Source: Taibaiella koreensis (GTDB lineage Bacteria; Bacteroidota; Bacteroidia; Chitinophagales; Chitinophagaceae). From it: a stretch of DNA of 64,000 bases. This document shows positions 32,791 to 41,650 of this stretch, piece by piece (positions within the stretch are counted from its first letter, which is position 1; every line of letters begins with the position of its first letter). The DNA is taken from the NCBI RefSeq assembly GCF_003545715.1, contig NZ_QVNU01000004.1, positions 62,001 to 126,000 of the forward strand, written 5' to 3'. A program made the translations under genes and the position numbers. Below the pieces are notes generated by a model. It worked only from the letters and a program-made list of their open reading frames with translations, was not told the origin of the DNA and ran no database searches.

Positions 32791-33114
32791 ATGGAACTCA
32801 GACGAGATGTTTTTCAGGCGATCGCCGATCCTACACGTAGGGCCATCCTTACGCTGGTGGCGCTGCACGCCATGACGCCCGGCGCTATTGCCGACCAGTT
32901 CGATGCTACTCGCCAAACCATTTCCCGCCATATCCAGGTGCTGGCCGAATGCGAACTGCTGCGCCAGGTGCAGAATGGCCGGGAGATCTATTATCACTTA
33001 AATGCTCAGAAAATGAAAACCATTGCCGATTTTCTCGAACCTTTCCGCAACTTATGGGACGATCGCTTCAATAAACTGGAAGCGGTTATGAAACAATTCA
33101 AAAACAAAAAATAA
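32791..33114 (+). CDS. ArsR-family winged-helix repressor
   Basis: 107 residues. [50 protein letters not shown] and a wing [10 protein letters not shown] are standard ArsR. It lacks the Cys metal-site motif ELCVCDL, so metal sensing is unlikely. It is the first gene of the ArsR-SRPBCC-DoxX operon; this arrangement usually controls its own operon. Confidence 0.9.
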   Translation: MELRRDVFQAIADPTRRAILTLVALHAMTPGAIADQFDATRQTISRHIQVLAECELLRQVQNGREIYYHLNAQKMKTIADFLEPFRNLWDDRFNKLEAVMKQFKNKK

Positions 33115-33121
33115 AAACCTT

Positions 33122-33592
33122 ATGGAACGCAAAACACAGATCCACGCCGAAGACGGCAAGCAGGACATCCTGATCACCCGCGAATTTGACCTGCCCCTGG
33201 AGCTCCTGTTCAGGGCTTATGCCGAGCCGGAGCTGGTAAGCCAATGGATGGGCACCCGGGTGCTACATATAGATAACCGGCCACAGGGCGGCTATGCTTT
33301 TGAAACCAAGGACAAGGACGGTAATGTGATGTTCGCCGCGCAGGGTACCATCCATGCCTTTGTGCCCGACCAAATGATCGTCCGCACTTTCGAGATGGCG
33401 CATGCCGGCTTCGGGGTACAACTTGAATACCTGGAATTTGAGGCGCTGGGCGAAGAAACCAGCAAGCTGAGCATGCAGACGATCTTCCGCTCGGTGGCAC
33501 TTCGTGATGCCCAGATGAAGCTGCCTTTTGCTCAAGGGCTTAACTGGGCCCATGGCCGCCTGGAAGAGATCGTACGACAACTGGTCCGGTAA
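33122..33592 (+). CDS. SRPBCC (AHSA1-like) protein
   Basis: 156 residues. ITREFDLPLELLFRAYAEPELVSQWMG at the start, GYAFETKDKDGNVMFAAQGTIHAF and NWAHGRLEEIVRQL at the end are typical of Activator-of-Hsp90-like SRPBCC proteins with a hydrophobic ligand cavity. It follows ArsR by 7 bp and is part of that operon. Ligand unknown. Confidence 0.88.
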   Translation: MERKTQIHAEDGKQDILITREFDLPLELLFRAYAEPELVSQWMGTRVLHIDNRPQGGYAFETKDKDGNVMFAAQGTIHAFVPDQMIVRTFEMAHAGFGVQLEYLEFEALGEETSKLSMQTIFRSVALRDAQMKLPFAQGLNWAHGRLEEIVRQLVR

Positions 33593-33601
33593 TATTATGT
33601 T

Positions 33602-33740
33602 GCCCGCAACGACACGAAGACACCAAGAAAAATGCTTTGTGTATTCGTGCCGTCGCAGGACCTGGCACAAGGTACCGGGAAAATTGCTTTGTGCCTTTGT
33701 GGTCCATTATACAAGACACCAGGAAAAAACTTCACAGCAA
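33602..33740. repeat. Degenerate ACGAAGACACCAAG-type repeat
   Basis: Two similar blocks, CGACACGAAGACACCAAGAA to GTATTCGTGCCGTCG and GGCACAAGGTACC to GTGCCTTTGTGG, form imperfect hairpins between the SRPBCC stop and DoxX start. They resemble scattered non-coding repeats and have no clear gene. Confidence 0.4.
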
Positions 33741-33753
33741 AAAACGAATAACC

Positions 33754-34131
33754 ATGAACAAACGTAATCGTATTATCTACTGGATCGCTACGGCCTGGCT
33801 GGCCCTGGGCATGCTGTCTACCGCTATTGTACAGCTGATCCGCATGAAGGACGAGGTGAGCAAGATGACGGGACTGGGCTACCCGGTTTATATCCTTACC
33901 CTTATTGGCGTCTGTAAAATACTAGGCGTGATCGCTGTACTGACGCCCCGCTTTGCCACACTGAAAGAATGGGCCTATGCCGGCTTTTTCTTCCTGATGA
34001 CGGGGGCTATCTTTTCGCATCTCGCTGCGGGCGATCCCGCCGGTGAGCTCTTTGGGCCCACTCTATTGCTGGTATTAACGGCTATCTCCTGGTATTTTCG
34101 CCCGGCGAGTCGTAAAGCGGCTATAGTATAG
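33754..34131 (+). CDS. DoxX-like membrane protein
   Basis: 125 residues from ATG 33754 (the frame opens at 33637 through repeats, so the later ATG is preferred). Four hydrophobic segments: about 7-27, 44-62, 72-92 and 97-116. IATAWLALGMLSTAIVQL, LGYPVYILTLIGVCKILGVI and EWAYAGFFFLMTGAIFSHL match DoxX_2. It completes the common ArsR-SRPBCC-DoxX set. Confidence 0.82.
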   Translation: MNKRNRIIYWIATAWLALGMLSTAIVQLIRMKDEVSKMTGLGYPVYILTLIGVCKILGVIAVLTPRFATLKEWAYAGFFFLMTGAIFSHLAAGDPAGELFGPTLLLVLTAISWYFRPASRKAAIV

Positions 34132-34214
34132 ATAAACCCCGCCATATACTCAAAATACATTTTACATTTTATGCTATCTTTAAGCGTTGATCGCAAGAGA
34201 TAAATCGCTTTATA

Positions 34215-34562
34215 ATGGATGATAGAGGCCAGTTTTTCGCGACTATATTTCAATATTATACCGGCATTGCCGAGGGGAAAATATCCCGGGAACTCTTGAT
34301 GGGTTTGTGTGATAAGGTAACGGACTATTACTTTGAACAATATGGTCGCTTTTTTTGCAAATACCCAAAGTCTACCAAACGATATGCCTCGTTTCAATTG
34401 AAGGATTTGGATCATCCGCAGACATTTGAAATGATCGTGGCATTTTTCAAAGAAAAATTAAATGAAGATTATCGCGTGAGCGCAATGCAAATGTTGCAGA
34501 TGAATGATGAACAGCTAAGGGCATTTGAACAAAATAGGGTCGATTTTTACAACATGTTTTAA
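34215..34562 (+). CDS. Hypothetical protein
   Basis: 115 residues, acidic and aromatic (FQYYTGIAEGKISRELLMGL, YYFEQYGRFFCKYPKSTKRY), predicted all helical. Not recognised. TATCTTTA near 34171 is promoter-like. The DNA is A/T-rich. It is followed after 12 bp by a YdeI-type gene, so the two may be co-transcribed. Confidence 0.5.
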   Translation: MDDRGQFFATIFQYYTGIAEGKISRELLMGLCDKVTDYYFEQYGRFFCKYPKSTKRYASFQLKDLDHPQTFEMIVAFFKEKLNEDYRVSAMQMLQMNDEQLRAFEQNRVDFYNMF

Positions 34563-34574
34563 CAAAAGGAGTTC

Positions 34575-35156
34575 ATGATAAATCCCGAAGTAGATTGGTA
34601 TTTCGACAAAGCCGGTCAGTGGCAGGCCGCTACGGAACAACTGAGAGCGATCGTGCTGGATTGCGGTCTTACAGAGGAGCTGAAATGGGGCTGTCCCTGC
34701 TATACGCTCCGGGGCGCCAATATTGTACTCATCCATGTATTTAAGGAATACTGCGCGCTGCTGCTCTTCAAGGGCGCGCTGCTGGCCGATACGCATGGTA
34801 TACTGGTACAGCAGACGGAGAATGTACAGTCGGCGCGACAGATCCGCTTTACCGATGTGAAGGATGTGGTAGCGCAGCAGTCGGCATTGAAGACCTATAT
34901 CTACCAGGCTGTTGCTGTGGAAGAGGCCGGCCTTCGGGTACCGCTGAAAAAGACAAAAGATTTTGCTGTTCCGGAAGAGTTTCAGCAAAAGCTGGATAGC
35001 ATGCCGGCGCTGAAAAATGCCTTTGAAGCGCTAACGCCTGGCAGGCAAAGGGCCTATCTTTTTCATTTTGCCCAAGCCAAGCAATCCAAAACCCGCACTG
35101 CGCGGGTGGATAAGTATATCCCGCATATCCTGGCCGGTAAAGGCCTGGAGGATTAA
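34575..35156 (+). CDS. DUF1801/YdeI family protein
   Basis: 193 residues. The N-terminal DUF1801 region (VDWYFDKAGQWQAATEQLRAI, TEELKWGCPCYTL, NIVLIHVFKEYCALLLFKG) is joined to the C-terminal YdeI helices (VPEEFQQKLDSMPALKNAFEALTPGRQRAYLFHFAQAK). This combination is common in YdeI/OmpD-associated proteins. Function unknown. Confidence 0.82.
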   Translation: MINPEVDWYFDKAGQWQAATEQLRAIVLDCGLTEELKWGCPCYTLRGANIVLIHVFKEYCALLLFKGALLADTHGILVQQTENVQSARQIRFTDVKDVVAQQSALKTYIYQAVAVEEAGLRVPLKKTKDFAVPEEFQQKLDSMPALKNAFEALTPGRQRAYLFHFAQAKQSKTRTARVDKYIPHILAGKGLED

Positions 35157-35163
35157 ACCTTAA

Positions 35164-35297
35164 CTGACTATCCCTGATATAGCAAACAAAGTTTTGTATG
35201 TCTATAAATACGAGCTGGCGCGTATTGCTTACCCGTCTTTTTGTTTGGTGTCATACCTTCTTCTTTTTTGGGTTGGTTTCCTATACGCGGATAGTCA
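35164..35297. repeat. MITE-like element, copy 2 (divergent interior)
   Basis: The left end begins CTGACTATCCCTGATATAGC and the complement of the right end begins TGACTATCCGCGTATAGG, matching the ends of copies 1 and 3. The interior is unrelated to theirs. About 134 bp, non-coding. It lies between the YdeI gene and a VOC gene. Confidence 0.65.
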
Positions 35298-35319
35298 TTA
35301 AAAATAATATAAACAGATC

Positions 35320-35838
35320 ATGAAAAAAGCAGCCCTGATCACTTTGCTTATCGCCGCTTCCTTTCTTTCCGGCTTTGCGTTCAAGACCCTGCTGACGAAG
35401 CAAGCACTGGTGGAACCACGGGCTACCGGCATTGGCGGCATCTTTTTTAAATGTAAAGATCCCGGCAAAATGCGGGAATGGTACAGCAAGCACCTGGGCC
35501 TGAAAACGAATGCCTATGGCGCTGTATTTGAATGGCGGCAAGGTATCGATACCATGCAAAAAGGCTTTACACAATGGAGCCCTTTTGCCGCTACTACCAA
35601 ATACTTTGCCCCCTCCACAAAGGATTTTATGATCAATTACCGGGTATCGGACCTGGAGGCCTTGGTGACCACCATGAAAGGCAATGGCGTAACCGTGCTG
35701 GACAGTGTTGAAAGCTATCCCTACGGAAAATTTGTACATATCATGGATATGGAAGGCAATAAGCTCGAGCTATGGGAGCCCAATGATGCGGCATATGAAA
35801 AGATGGGCAGGGAAATGGGTGCAGTCACCACGAAATAG
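35320..35838 (+). CDS. Membrane-anchored or exported VOC protein
   Basis: 172 residues. An N-terminal hydrophobic segment (about 5-22) serves as a signal or anchor. ATGIGGIFFKCKDPGKMREWYSKHLG begins the VOC fold and EGNKLELWEPND ends it with a conserved Glu ligand. Export is unusual for VOC proteins. Substrate unknown. Confidence 0.8.
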   Translation: MKKAALITLLIAASFLSGFAFKTLLTKQALVEPRATGIGGIFFKCKDPGKMREWYSKHLGLKTNAYGAVFEWRQGIDTMQKGFTQWSPFAATTKYFAPSTKDFMINYRVSDLEALVTTMKGNGVTVLDSVESYPYGKFVHIMDMEGNKLELWEPNDAAYEKMGREMGAVTTK

Positions 35839-36006
35839 CAAATGCTTTCTCCACAAATCAGGATCTGTCATCGTGAGTTCCGGCAACGCGCGATCGTGAT
35901 TGGTGAGCGGTTTGGCTACTATTGCGATTACCTGTATTCAAGGGTTGCACTTAGATCAACGAATGTACGCCGGCAGAGATGATCCCAAACTAAAATCATT
36001 TACATC

Positions 36007-36378
36007 ATGAGTAATTACAAAGCGCTTTACCTGAGCCCCATGATTCCTTCCTTTAACCTGGAGGGAACTGGTCTTTTTTTCAAAGATATACTGGGCTTTT
36101 CTCCGGTAATGGATACCGCTTCCTATGCTATTTATAAGAAAGACAATCTGACCATCCATTTGCTGGGGGCAGGACAGGATATCGGGCAAATGGAATTTTA
36201 TCTTGAAGTAGATGATGTAGATGCATTGTGGCAGATGGTCAACGATAAGGTACAGCACCTGCAGGTCAAGGCGCCCTTTGATCGTGATTATGGCATGCGA
36301 GAGATTCATATCGCGGTGCCGCATACCAATACGCTTTTGTTTATCGGGCAGATGCTGCAAGGTGAAAAAGATCAATAG
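36007..36378 (+). CDS. VOC family protein
   Basis: 123 residues. LSPMIPSFNLEGTGLFFKDILGF and ALWQMVNDKVQHLQVKAPFD with MREIHIAVPHTNTLLFIGQ fit a single-domain VOC protein (bleomycin-resistance type). Substrate unknown. Confidence 0.78.
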   Translation: MSNYKALYLSPMIPSFNLEGTGLFFKDILGFSPVMDTASYAIYKKDNLTIHLLGAGQDIGQMEFYLEVDDVDALWQMVNDKVQHLQVKAPFDRDYGMREIHIAVPHTNTLLFIGQMLQGEKDQ

Positions 36379-36412
36379 AACTTTTGTTTACTTATATACC
36401 TACCCATTAAGC

Positions 36413-36802
36413 ATGTTTACCATCGACCAGATCTACGCGGCGCACAGCAAAGTACGTTCCGGCGCCGATTTTCCGCAATATATCCGCGACCTGAGGCAAT
36501 TGGGCATTACCGGCTACCGGACCTATGTTGCCGACGGGCATACCGATTATCATGATGCTGAGGGGTATAAAGCTTCATCTGAGCCGAAATATAATGCCCT
36601 GTCTATCGCAGGCACTTCCGACGCAATACAATTTGCGGCCGACCTGAAGGCTCATCAACAGGGGAAGACGGACTACCCCACTTTTTGTAAGGATTGTGCC
36701 CGGTCTGGTATCGAAAAATGGATTGTCAGTATGGATCAGATGACCTGTATCTATTATGACAAGACAGGGCAAGAGATACTGGCGGAGGCCATACCAGCAT
36801 AA
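36413..36802 (+). CDS. DUF1398 family protein
   Basis: 129 residues from ATG 36413; the frame opens at 36221 but overlaps the VOC gene in another frame. FTIDQIYAAHSKVRSGADFPQYIRDLRQLGITGYRTYVADG, then TFCKDCARSGIEKWIVSMDQMTCIYYDKTGQEI, match DUF1398 (YbcV-like). Function unknown. Confidence 0.8.
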   Translation: MFTIDQIYAAHSKVRSGADFPQYIRDLRQLGITGYRTYVADGHTDYHDAEGYKASSEPKYNALSIAGTSDAIQFAADLKAHQQGKTDYPTFCKDCARSGIEKWIVSMDQMTCIYYDKTGQEILAEAIPA

Positions 36803-36842
36803 GCAAAACGCTGCCCGTTTCTAAACCTATCAATAAACTGTT

Positions 36843-37409
36843 ATGAAGAGCACTAAAAAGCAATTGCCTGCCTCCCAGGCGGAAGAGCTAATGGGTATTT
36901 TGAAAACCCGCTTTGAAAAGAACAAGAGCCGGCACAAGGGCATGAGCTGGACTGATGTTCAGGCAAGGCTAGAGGCCCATCCGGCAAAGCTATGGTCGCT
37001 CAACGAAATGGAGATGAGCGGTGGCGAACCCGATGTGGTAGCCCAGGATAAACAAACCGGTGCTTATATTTTCTTCGATTGCTCGGCCGAAAGCCCCAAG
37101 GGGCGCAGGAGCATCTGCTACGATCATGAGGCACTACACGCCCGCAAAGAGCATAAGCCCAAGAACAGCGCAGCCAATATGGCTGCCGATATGGGCATCG
37201 ATCTCCTGACGGAAGCGCAATATGCGGCACTGCAGCAGCTGGGCGCCTTTGATCTCAAAACGTCCAGCTGGATCGTAACACCTGACAATATCCGCAAGCT
37301 CGGTGGCGCGTTGTTTGGCGACCGTCGTTACGATACGGTATTTACCTATCACAACGGTGCTGACTCGTACTATGCTGCCAGGGGCTTCCGGGGCTCGCTT
37401 GCGGTCTGA
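36843..37409 (+). CDS. DUF4256 family protein
   Basis: 188 residues. MGILKTRFEKNKSRHKGMSWTDVQARLE, GGEPDVVAQDKQTGAYIFFDCSAESPKGRRSICYDHEAL and GDRRYDTVFTYHNGADSYYAARGFRGSL are landmarks of DUF4256. Function unknown. Cytosolic. Confidence 0.82.
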   Translation: MKSTKKQLPASQAEELMGILKTRFEKNKSRHKGMSWTDVQARLEAHPAKLWSLNEMEMSGGEPDVVAQDKQTGAYIFFDCSAESPKGRRSICYDHEALHARKEHKPKNSAANMAADMGIDLLTEAQYAALQQLGAFDLKTSSWIVTPDNIRKLGGALFGDRRYDTVFTYHNGADSYYAARGFRGSLAV

Positions 37410-37413
37410 GCCA

Positions 37414-37443
37414 TTGGTAAGCGAAATGATCCGGCTATCTTTG
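37414..37443 (+). promoter_or_regulatory. Complete Bacteroidota promoter
   Basis: -33 TTG (37414-37416) and -7 TATCTTTG (37436-37443), 19 bp apart, six bases before the ATG at 37450. The short leader implies leaderless or nearly leaderless translation and fixes the start at 37450 rather than 37303. Confidence 0.6.
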
Positions 37444-37449
37444 CGCACC

Positions 37450-38058
37450 ATGACGAAAGAAGCTATTATAGCTGCCGTACGGCAGCAAATCCGCGAACAG
37501 TTTTCCGGTGAAGGTACAGGGCATGATTATTTTCATATCGAAAGAGTGGTCCGCAATGCCTTACGTATTGCCGGTACGGAACCCGGAGCCGATCTGTTCC
37601 TGGTAGCGCTGGCCGCCTGGGTGCACGACCTGGGTGATTATAAACTGCATGGTGGCGTGGACCGTTCGGAGGCATTGATCACTACTTTGCTGGGCAGTCT
37701 GAATATACCGCAGGATACGATCGCTAAAGTGGTGGAGATCGTATCGCAGGTATCCTTCAGTAAAGGCAAGACTGCAGAAAGTCTTGAGGCCAAAATCGTG
37801 CAGGATGCCGATCGTCTCGATGCGCTTGGCGCTATCGGCATCGCCCGTGTATTTGCTTTCGGTGGCAGCCGGCATCGCGAGCTGTACAACCCCGATGATC
37901 CGGAACAGACTTCCATTCAGCATTTCTACGATAAGCTGCTCACGCTGAAAGACAAAATGAATACCAGTCTGGCACGTACTATCGCCGGGGAACGACACCG
38001 TTACCTGGAAGCATTTTTGCAACAGTTCTATGCTGAATGGAATGGAGAAGAGTCCTGA
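37450..38058 (+). CDS. HD-domain phosphohydrolase (YedJ-like)
   Basis: 202 residues. HDYFHIERVVRNA (His25, His29) and WVHDLGD (His59, Asp60) with VQDADRLDALGAIGIARVFAFGG give the H..HD..D metal site. The RHRELYNPDDPEQTSIQHFYDKLL segment is typical of YedJ-type HD hydrolases, which cleave nucleotides or related phosphoesters. Confidence 0.88.
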   Translation: MTKEAIIAAVRQQIREQFSGEGTGHDYFHIERVVRNALRIAGTEPGADLFLVALAAWVHDLGDYKLHGGVDRSEALITTLLGSLNIPQDTIAKVVEIVSQVSFSKGKTAESLEAKIVQDADRLDALGAIGIARVFAFGGSRHRELYNPDDPEQTSIQHFYDKLLTLKDKMNTSLARTIAGERHRYLEAFLQQFYAEWNGEES

Positions 38059-38092
38059 GTTGTTTGCTTGAGCAGCGTTGCTTGTTGCATTT

Positions 38093-38127
38093 TCTCGCTG
38101 CGTCGCTGTGTCGCAGCGAGATTTTTT
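38093..38127 (+). terminator. Intrinsic terminator
   Basis: TCTCGCTGCG and CGCAGCGAGA form a perfect 10-bp stem with a 9-base loop, followed by TTTTTT. It ends the HD gene. Confidence 0.85.
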
Positions 38128-38146
38128 CTATAAGAGATAAAAAAGC

Positions 38147-38629
38147 TTATTGGTACAGCTCTCCGGCGCAGGGGCATTGGTCCTCGGGCCCTTCGTTGCT
38201 CAGTCTGCAGCATTCTTCATGGTGGCGATGGTGATTGTGCTCATCCAGCTCGTAAATGATATCGCGTGTAATTTCATAGTAGACGACCTCGTTATCCCAT
38301 TCTTTGAATACGCATTTCATGCGGGGACCAAATTTGCCGGCGTAATATTGTCCTTTGGTAATAGTACCATCCGCCTGGTTCTGCTGTTCGAAGTAAAAAT
38401 AGACATCGCCATTCTTCCTGATCACAACAGATTTATGCGGCGTGCCGGTACCGGAAACAGCATGCCGGGTCTCAAATTGTCTTTCGCCGACGAAGGGTAG
38501 CTGCGGTATTAACTGCTCTGTAGCTTTCGCAGATCGCTTTTGCGCGGCTGCTTTCTTTTCCTGACCTGTAGATGGTTTACAGGAAAACAATAAGGCGGAG
38601 GACATCACCAGGAATAGGATCGTTTTCAT
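38147..38629 (-). CDS. Hypothetical lipoprotein
   Basis: 160 residues from ATG 38629; the frame to 38914 runs antisense through the next gene. The N-terminus MKTILFLVMSSALLFSC gives a lipobox with Cys17. The rest includes YYAGKFGPRMKCVFKEWDNEV and a His-rich HNHHRHHEECCR near the C-terminus, which may bind metal. Not recognised. Confidence 0.6.
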   Translation of the reverse strand: MKTILFLVMSSALLFSCKPSTGQEKKAAAQKRSAKATEQLIPQLPFVGERQFETRHAVSGTGTPHKSVVIRKNGDVYFYFEQQNQADGTITKGQYYAGKFGPRMKCVFKEWDNEVVYYEITRDIIYELDEHNHHRHHEECCRLSNEGPEDQCPCAGELYQ

Positions 38630-38664
38630 GTCATAAAAATAGACATAATTAGCCATCATGCCTA

Positions 38665-38690
38665 TTGTCCGCCTGGGTCTGTTACCTTTG
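38665..38690 (+). promoter_or_regulatory. Complete Bacteroidota promoter
   Basis: -33 TTG (38665-38667) and -7 TACCTTTG (38683-38690), about 36 bp before the ATG at 38727. Confidence 0.5.
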
Positions 38691-38726
38691 CAGGAATAGT
38701 CTACTATCTTATAAATAATCAAGATA

Positions 38727-39377
38727 ATGATCCGTATAACGCCCATAGATGATCCTGAGATCAGGGAATACCTTTCCGGGTACGAGACGCTGGGCGGTAT
38801 TATCGATTTTAAAGTCTTCCGGATCGGGGAAGCGGCTTCACCTGCAGCAGCCCATACAGCGGTTGCCCGGCTTATGCTCGATCTGCTGCAGGAAGACAAC
38901 GACAATGATTTCAAGCAGCTTGGCGCACCATCCGGAACTGTGGCGGAACAATATTATAATCTGCGAAACAGACAGCTCGATGCGGGCGAAGGAACTGCCG
39001 TTACCCTAAAGCAATTTTTTGGTCCTTACTTTGACCTGGAAACCCGTGGGCTGGTATCGCCCGGGCAAGCCGGTCTTTCCTCCGAGGCCGTTAGCCAGGC
39101 AAATGATTTCGTTATCAAAGGCTATACCGACGCCTTTTTGAATCCGCCACACTCCTTTGGTCAGGGCAATATGACCATTGCTGAGCTGGAAGCTTATTTT
39201 AACGCATTCAACGCTTATTTTTTTGGCGACACCGGCCATTGCGTGGTCTATGCCTGGCCGGTAGATTGTTCCGGCTATTTCGATGCCGGCAAAGAATGGT
39301 GGGGAAGCTATTTCTGGACGGTATACAACCCGGGGAAGGATTGGTATGTGGGTATCGCTGTGTCCGGTACGGATTAA
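38727..39377 (+). CDS. Hypothetical protein
   Basis: 216 residues without a signal peptide. Aromatic and acidic C-terminal half (ELEAYFNAFNAYFFGDTGHC, SGYFDAGKEWWGSYFWTVYN). No motif recognised. It has its own promoter and stands alone between a lipoprotein and an AraC gene. Confidence 0.5.
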   Translation: MIRITPIDDPEIREYLSGYETLGGIIDFKVFRIGEAASPAAAHTAVARLMLDLLQEDNDNDFKQLGAPSGTVAEQYYNLRNRQLDAGEGTAVTLKQFFGPYFDLETRGLVSPGQAGLSSEAVSQANDFVIKGYTDAFLNPPHSFGQGNMTIAELEAYFNAFNAYFFGDTGHCVVYAWPVDCSGYFDAGKEWWGSYFWTVYNPGKDWYVGIAVSGTD

Positions 39378-39475
39378 GGCTCAGGCAGCAAACAATCCGT
39401 ACATTTTATTTCCGTATGGGTTGACAATGTGGCCGTAACTTAGCGATTACTTTTACCGTAAACAAAATCTGCCAC

Positions 39476-40264
39476 ATGCAGGCCCAGCTATACTTACCCG
39501 CCGAACCCCTGCGTTCCCATATCCGCTTTTACTGGATCATGGCCAATAATGCGCCGGTGCAGGAAGAAAGGACCTTCCGGATCATGGCCAACGGTGCACC
39601 GGGAATAGTATTTCAACGGGAGCCCACAGCCTTGCTGGACCGCCAACGGTTGCCGCAAATGTTCCTGCATGGGCAAAATACAGCGTATTACGGGGAGCTT
39701 CAGGCTGGCCGATCTTTTTATAATATCGGGGTGGCCCTGGAGCCTATGGCGCTACCAGCGCTGTTTGGCCTTGCAGCATATGAGCTCACTGATGGTATGA
39801 CGGATATACGCTTGTTGTCATCGCAGGTTACAATAGCAGAACAACTGGGAGCTTCGGCTACAGCAACACAGCAAATAGCCCTATTAGACGCCTTTTTCCT
39901 GGAGCAGCTGCGTGGCCGCCAGCCGTCTCCAATGCCCGGATTGACCCATGCGATCGCGCTCATCAGGAAAGGACATACCTTAAGCGACGTGCAATTCCGG
40001 TTAAACCTTTCGGAACGGACGCTGGAGCGACATTTCCGCCAGCACATCGGTATGCCACCTAAGCGATATGCCCGTATATGCCGTTTTGAATCGGCTGTGC
40101 AGGCCATACGCCGGTCCGATTTCAGCTCACTTACCCATCTCGCTTACGAATATGGCTATTTTGACCAGGCCCATTTTATCCGGGAGTTTCAAGCCTTTTC
40201 CGGCACCGCCCCTACTAGCTTCCTGGTGAAAGCGAAAGCGCAGCTACCTGATTTTTCCGGATAG
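39476..40264 (+). CDS. AraC-family regulator
   Basis: 262 residues. The N-terminal sensor (about 1-150, YLPAEPLRSHIRFYWIM...GAPGIVFQ) is of the DUF6597 type found in many Bacteroidota AraC proteins. The C-terminal HTH pair (about 160-260) includes HTLSDVQFRLNLSERTLERHFRQHIGMPPKRYARICRFE and THLAYEYGYFDQAHFIREFQAFSGTAP. It may control the VOC gene 88 bp downstream. Confidence 0.88.
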   Translation: MQAQLYLPAEPLRSHIRFYWIMANNAPVQEERTFRIMANGAPGIVFQREPTALLDRQRLPQMFLHGQNTAYYGELQAGRSFYNIGVALEPMALPALFGLAAYELTDGMTDIRLLSSQVTIAEQLGASATATQQIALLDAFFLEQLRGRQPSPMPGLTHAIALIRKGHTLSDVQFRLNLSERTLERHFRQHIGMPPKRYARICRFESAVQAIRRSDFSSLTHLAYEYGYFDQAHFIREFQAFSGTAPTSFLVKAKAQLPDFSG

Positions 40265-40352
40265 CGCGTGACCGATGTCGGCTTTATACAATCCGGTCAG
40301 CATTCCCCTGAATAATTTTGCTGTATACTTTAATCTTTTTAAAAAACAGCAA

Positions 40353-40736
40353 ATGAACAATCCCGTAAGCTGGTTCGAAATCTACACCAGCGACTTTAAC
40401 CGCGCCAAACAGTTTTATAGTACCGTATTTCAAATAAAGCTGAAGGATATGCCCGTACACAGCGAACGGCATGCGCATATGGATTATGCCGTTTTCCCGG
40501 GAAATGAAGGTGGCAACGGAACAGGCGGCGCCCTGGTTATGCTCGACAAAGTACAGCCTGGCCCCGGTGGCACGCTGATCTATTTTGATACCCGGTCGAT
40601 CGACGATGAATTGAGCCGGGTAGAAACAGCTGGAGGTAAGATTCTGCAAGGCAAGGTGAATATAGGCGAGGCTGGTTTTATAGCATTGATAGAGGATACG
40701 GAAGGCAACCTGATCGGCTTACGTTCGCAACAATAA
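40353..40736 (+). CDS. VOC family protein
   Basis: 127 residues from ATG 40353. PVSWFEIYTSDFNRAKQFYSTVFQIKL, GGALVMLDKVQPGPGGTLIYFD and FIALIEDTEGNLIGLRSQQ are typical of cytosolic VOC proteins. Substrate unknown. It ends 25 bp before a methyltransferase gene. Confidence 0.85.
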   Translation: MNNPVSWFEIYTSDFNRAKQFYSTVFQIKLKDMPVHSERHAHMDYAVFPGNEGGNGTGGALVMLDKVQPGPGGTLIYFDTRSIDDELSRVETAGGKILQGKVNIGEAGFIALIEDTEGNLIGLRSQQ

Positions 40737-40761
40737 GGCCCGCCATTTGTAATGAAACTAT

Positions 40762-41625
40762 ATGATAGATCCTATGGAAAATGATCCTGCACAGCCAGAC
40801 AATACAGCGGTAAGAACGGCCCTTTGGCGGGCCTTACATATACAGGTCGATGCACCGCCCTATATTATCGAGGATACGATGGGACTGCAGCTGGCCGAAC
40901 CGGAAGCAGGTTGGCAGCAACGCCCCGATATGCATGCGGATTATACAAAAAGGCCGCGGGCCGCAATGGTAGCCCGGGCCCGCTTTATAGACGACCTGGT
41001 CGTAGCGCAAAACGCCGCCGGCACGCCACAATATGTATTATTGGGCGCCGGTCTTGATACCTTTGCCTGGCGCCGGCCCGGTGTTGCCGCCAGCATGCAG
41101 CTCTACGAGATCGACCAGCCAGGTACCCAGGCCTGGAAGCAGCAAAGACTACAGCTACTGGACTGGCCCATGCCCACCGGACTGCATTTTGTTCCCGTCG
41201 ACTTTGAGCAAACCACCTGGTGGGAGCAATTGATCGGCGCAGGCTTCGATCTGCAATTGCCGGCCGTGGTATCCTGTACCGGCGTTACCCTGTATCTCAC
41301 GATCGATGCCATTAAAGACACCCTGCAGCAAACAGCTTCGCTGGCGCCCGGGTCTACGCTGGCCATGACCTTTTACCTACCCATACAGCTGATGGCGGAA
41401 GAGGATCAACCCCTGCAGCAGATCGCGGAGAAAGGCGCCCGGGAGGCCGGAACACCTTTTCTCAGTTTCTTTGCGCCGGAGCAGGTGCTGACCATGGCCG
41501 GAGAGGCGGGCTTCAAGTCGGCGCGTATCGTATCGGCCCGGGACCTGGAACAGCGGTATTTCTCCGGCCGCACCGACGGACTTGCTCCGGCCAGCGGGGA
41601 ATACTTTTTGCTTGCCGGAACATGA
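40762..41625 (+). CDS. SAM-dependent methyltransferase of the LCM family
   Basis: 287 residues (ATG 40774 also possible). NTAVRTALWRALHIQVDAPPYIIEDTMGLQL, RARFIDDLVV, YVLLGAGLDTFAWRRPG and MQLYEIDQPGTQAWKQQRL match the LCMT1-like / TIGR00027-type bacterial O-methyltransferases. Motif I is LLGAGLDTF. Substrate unknown. Confidence 0.85.
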   Translation: MIDPMENDPAQPDNTAVRTALWRALHIQVDAPPYIIEDTMGLQLAEPEAGWQQRPDMHADYTKRPRAAMVARARFIDDLVVAQNAAGTPQYVLLGAGLDTFAWRRPGVAASMQLYEIDQPGTQAWKQQRLQLLDWPMPTGLHFVPVDFEQTTWWEQLIGAGFDLQLPAVVSCTGVTLYLTIDAIKDTLQQTASLAPGSTLAMTFYLPIQLMAEEDQPLQQIAEKGAREAGTPFLSFFAPEQVLTMAGEAGFKSARIVSARDLEQRYFSGRTDGLAPASGEYFLLAGT

Positions 41626-41650
41626 GGCCGGTAAAGGAATATTTGTGGAT

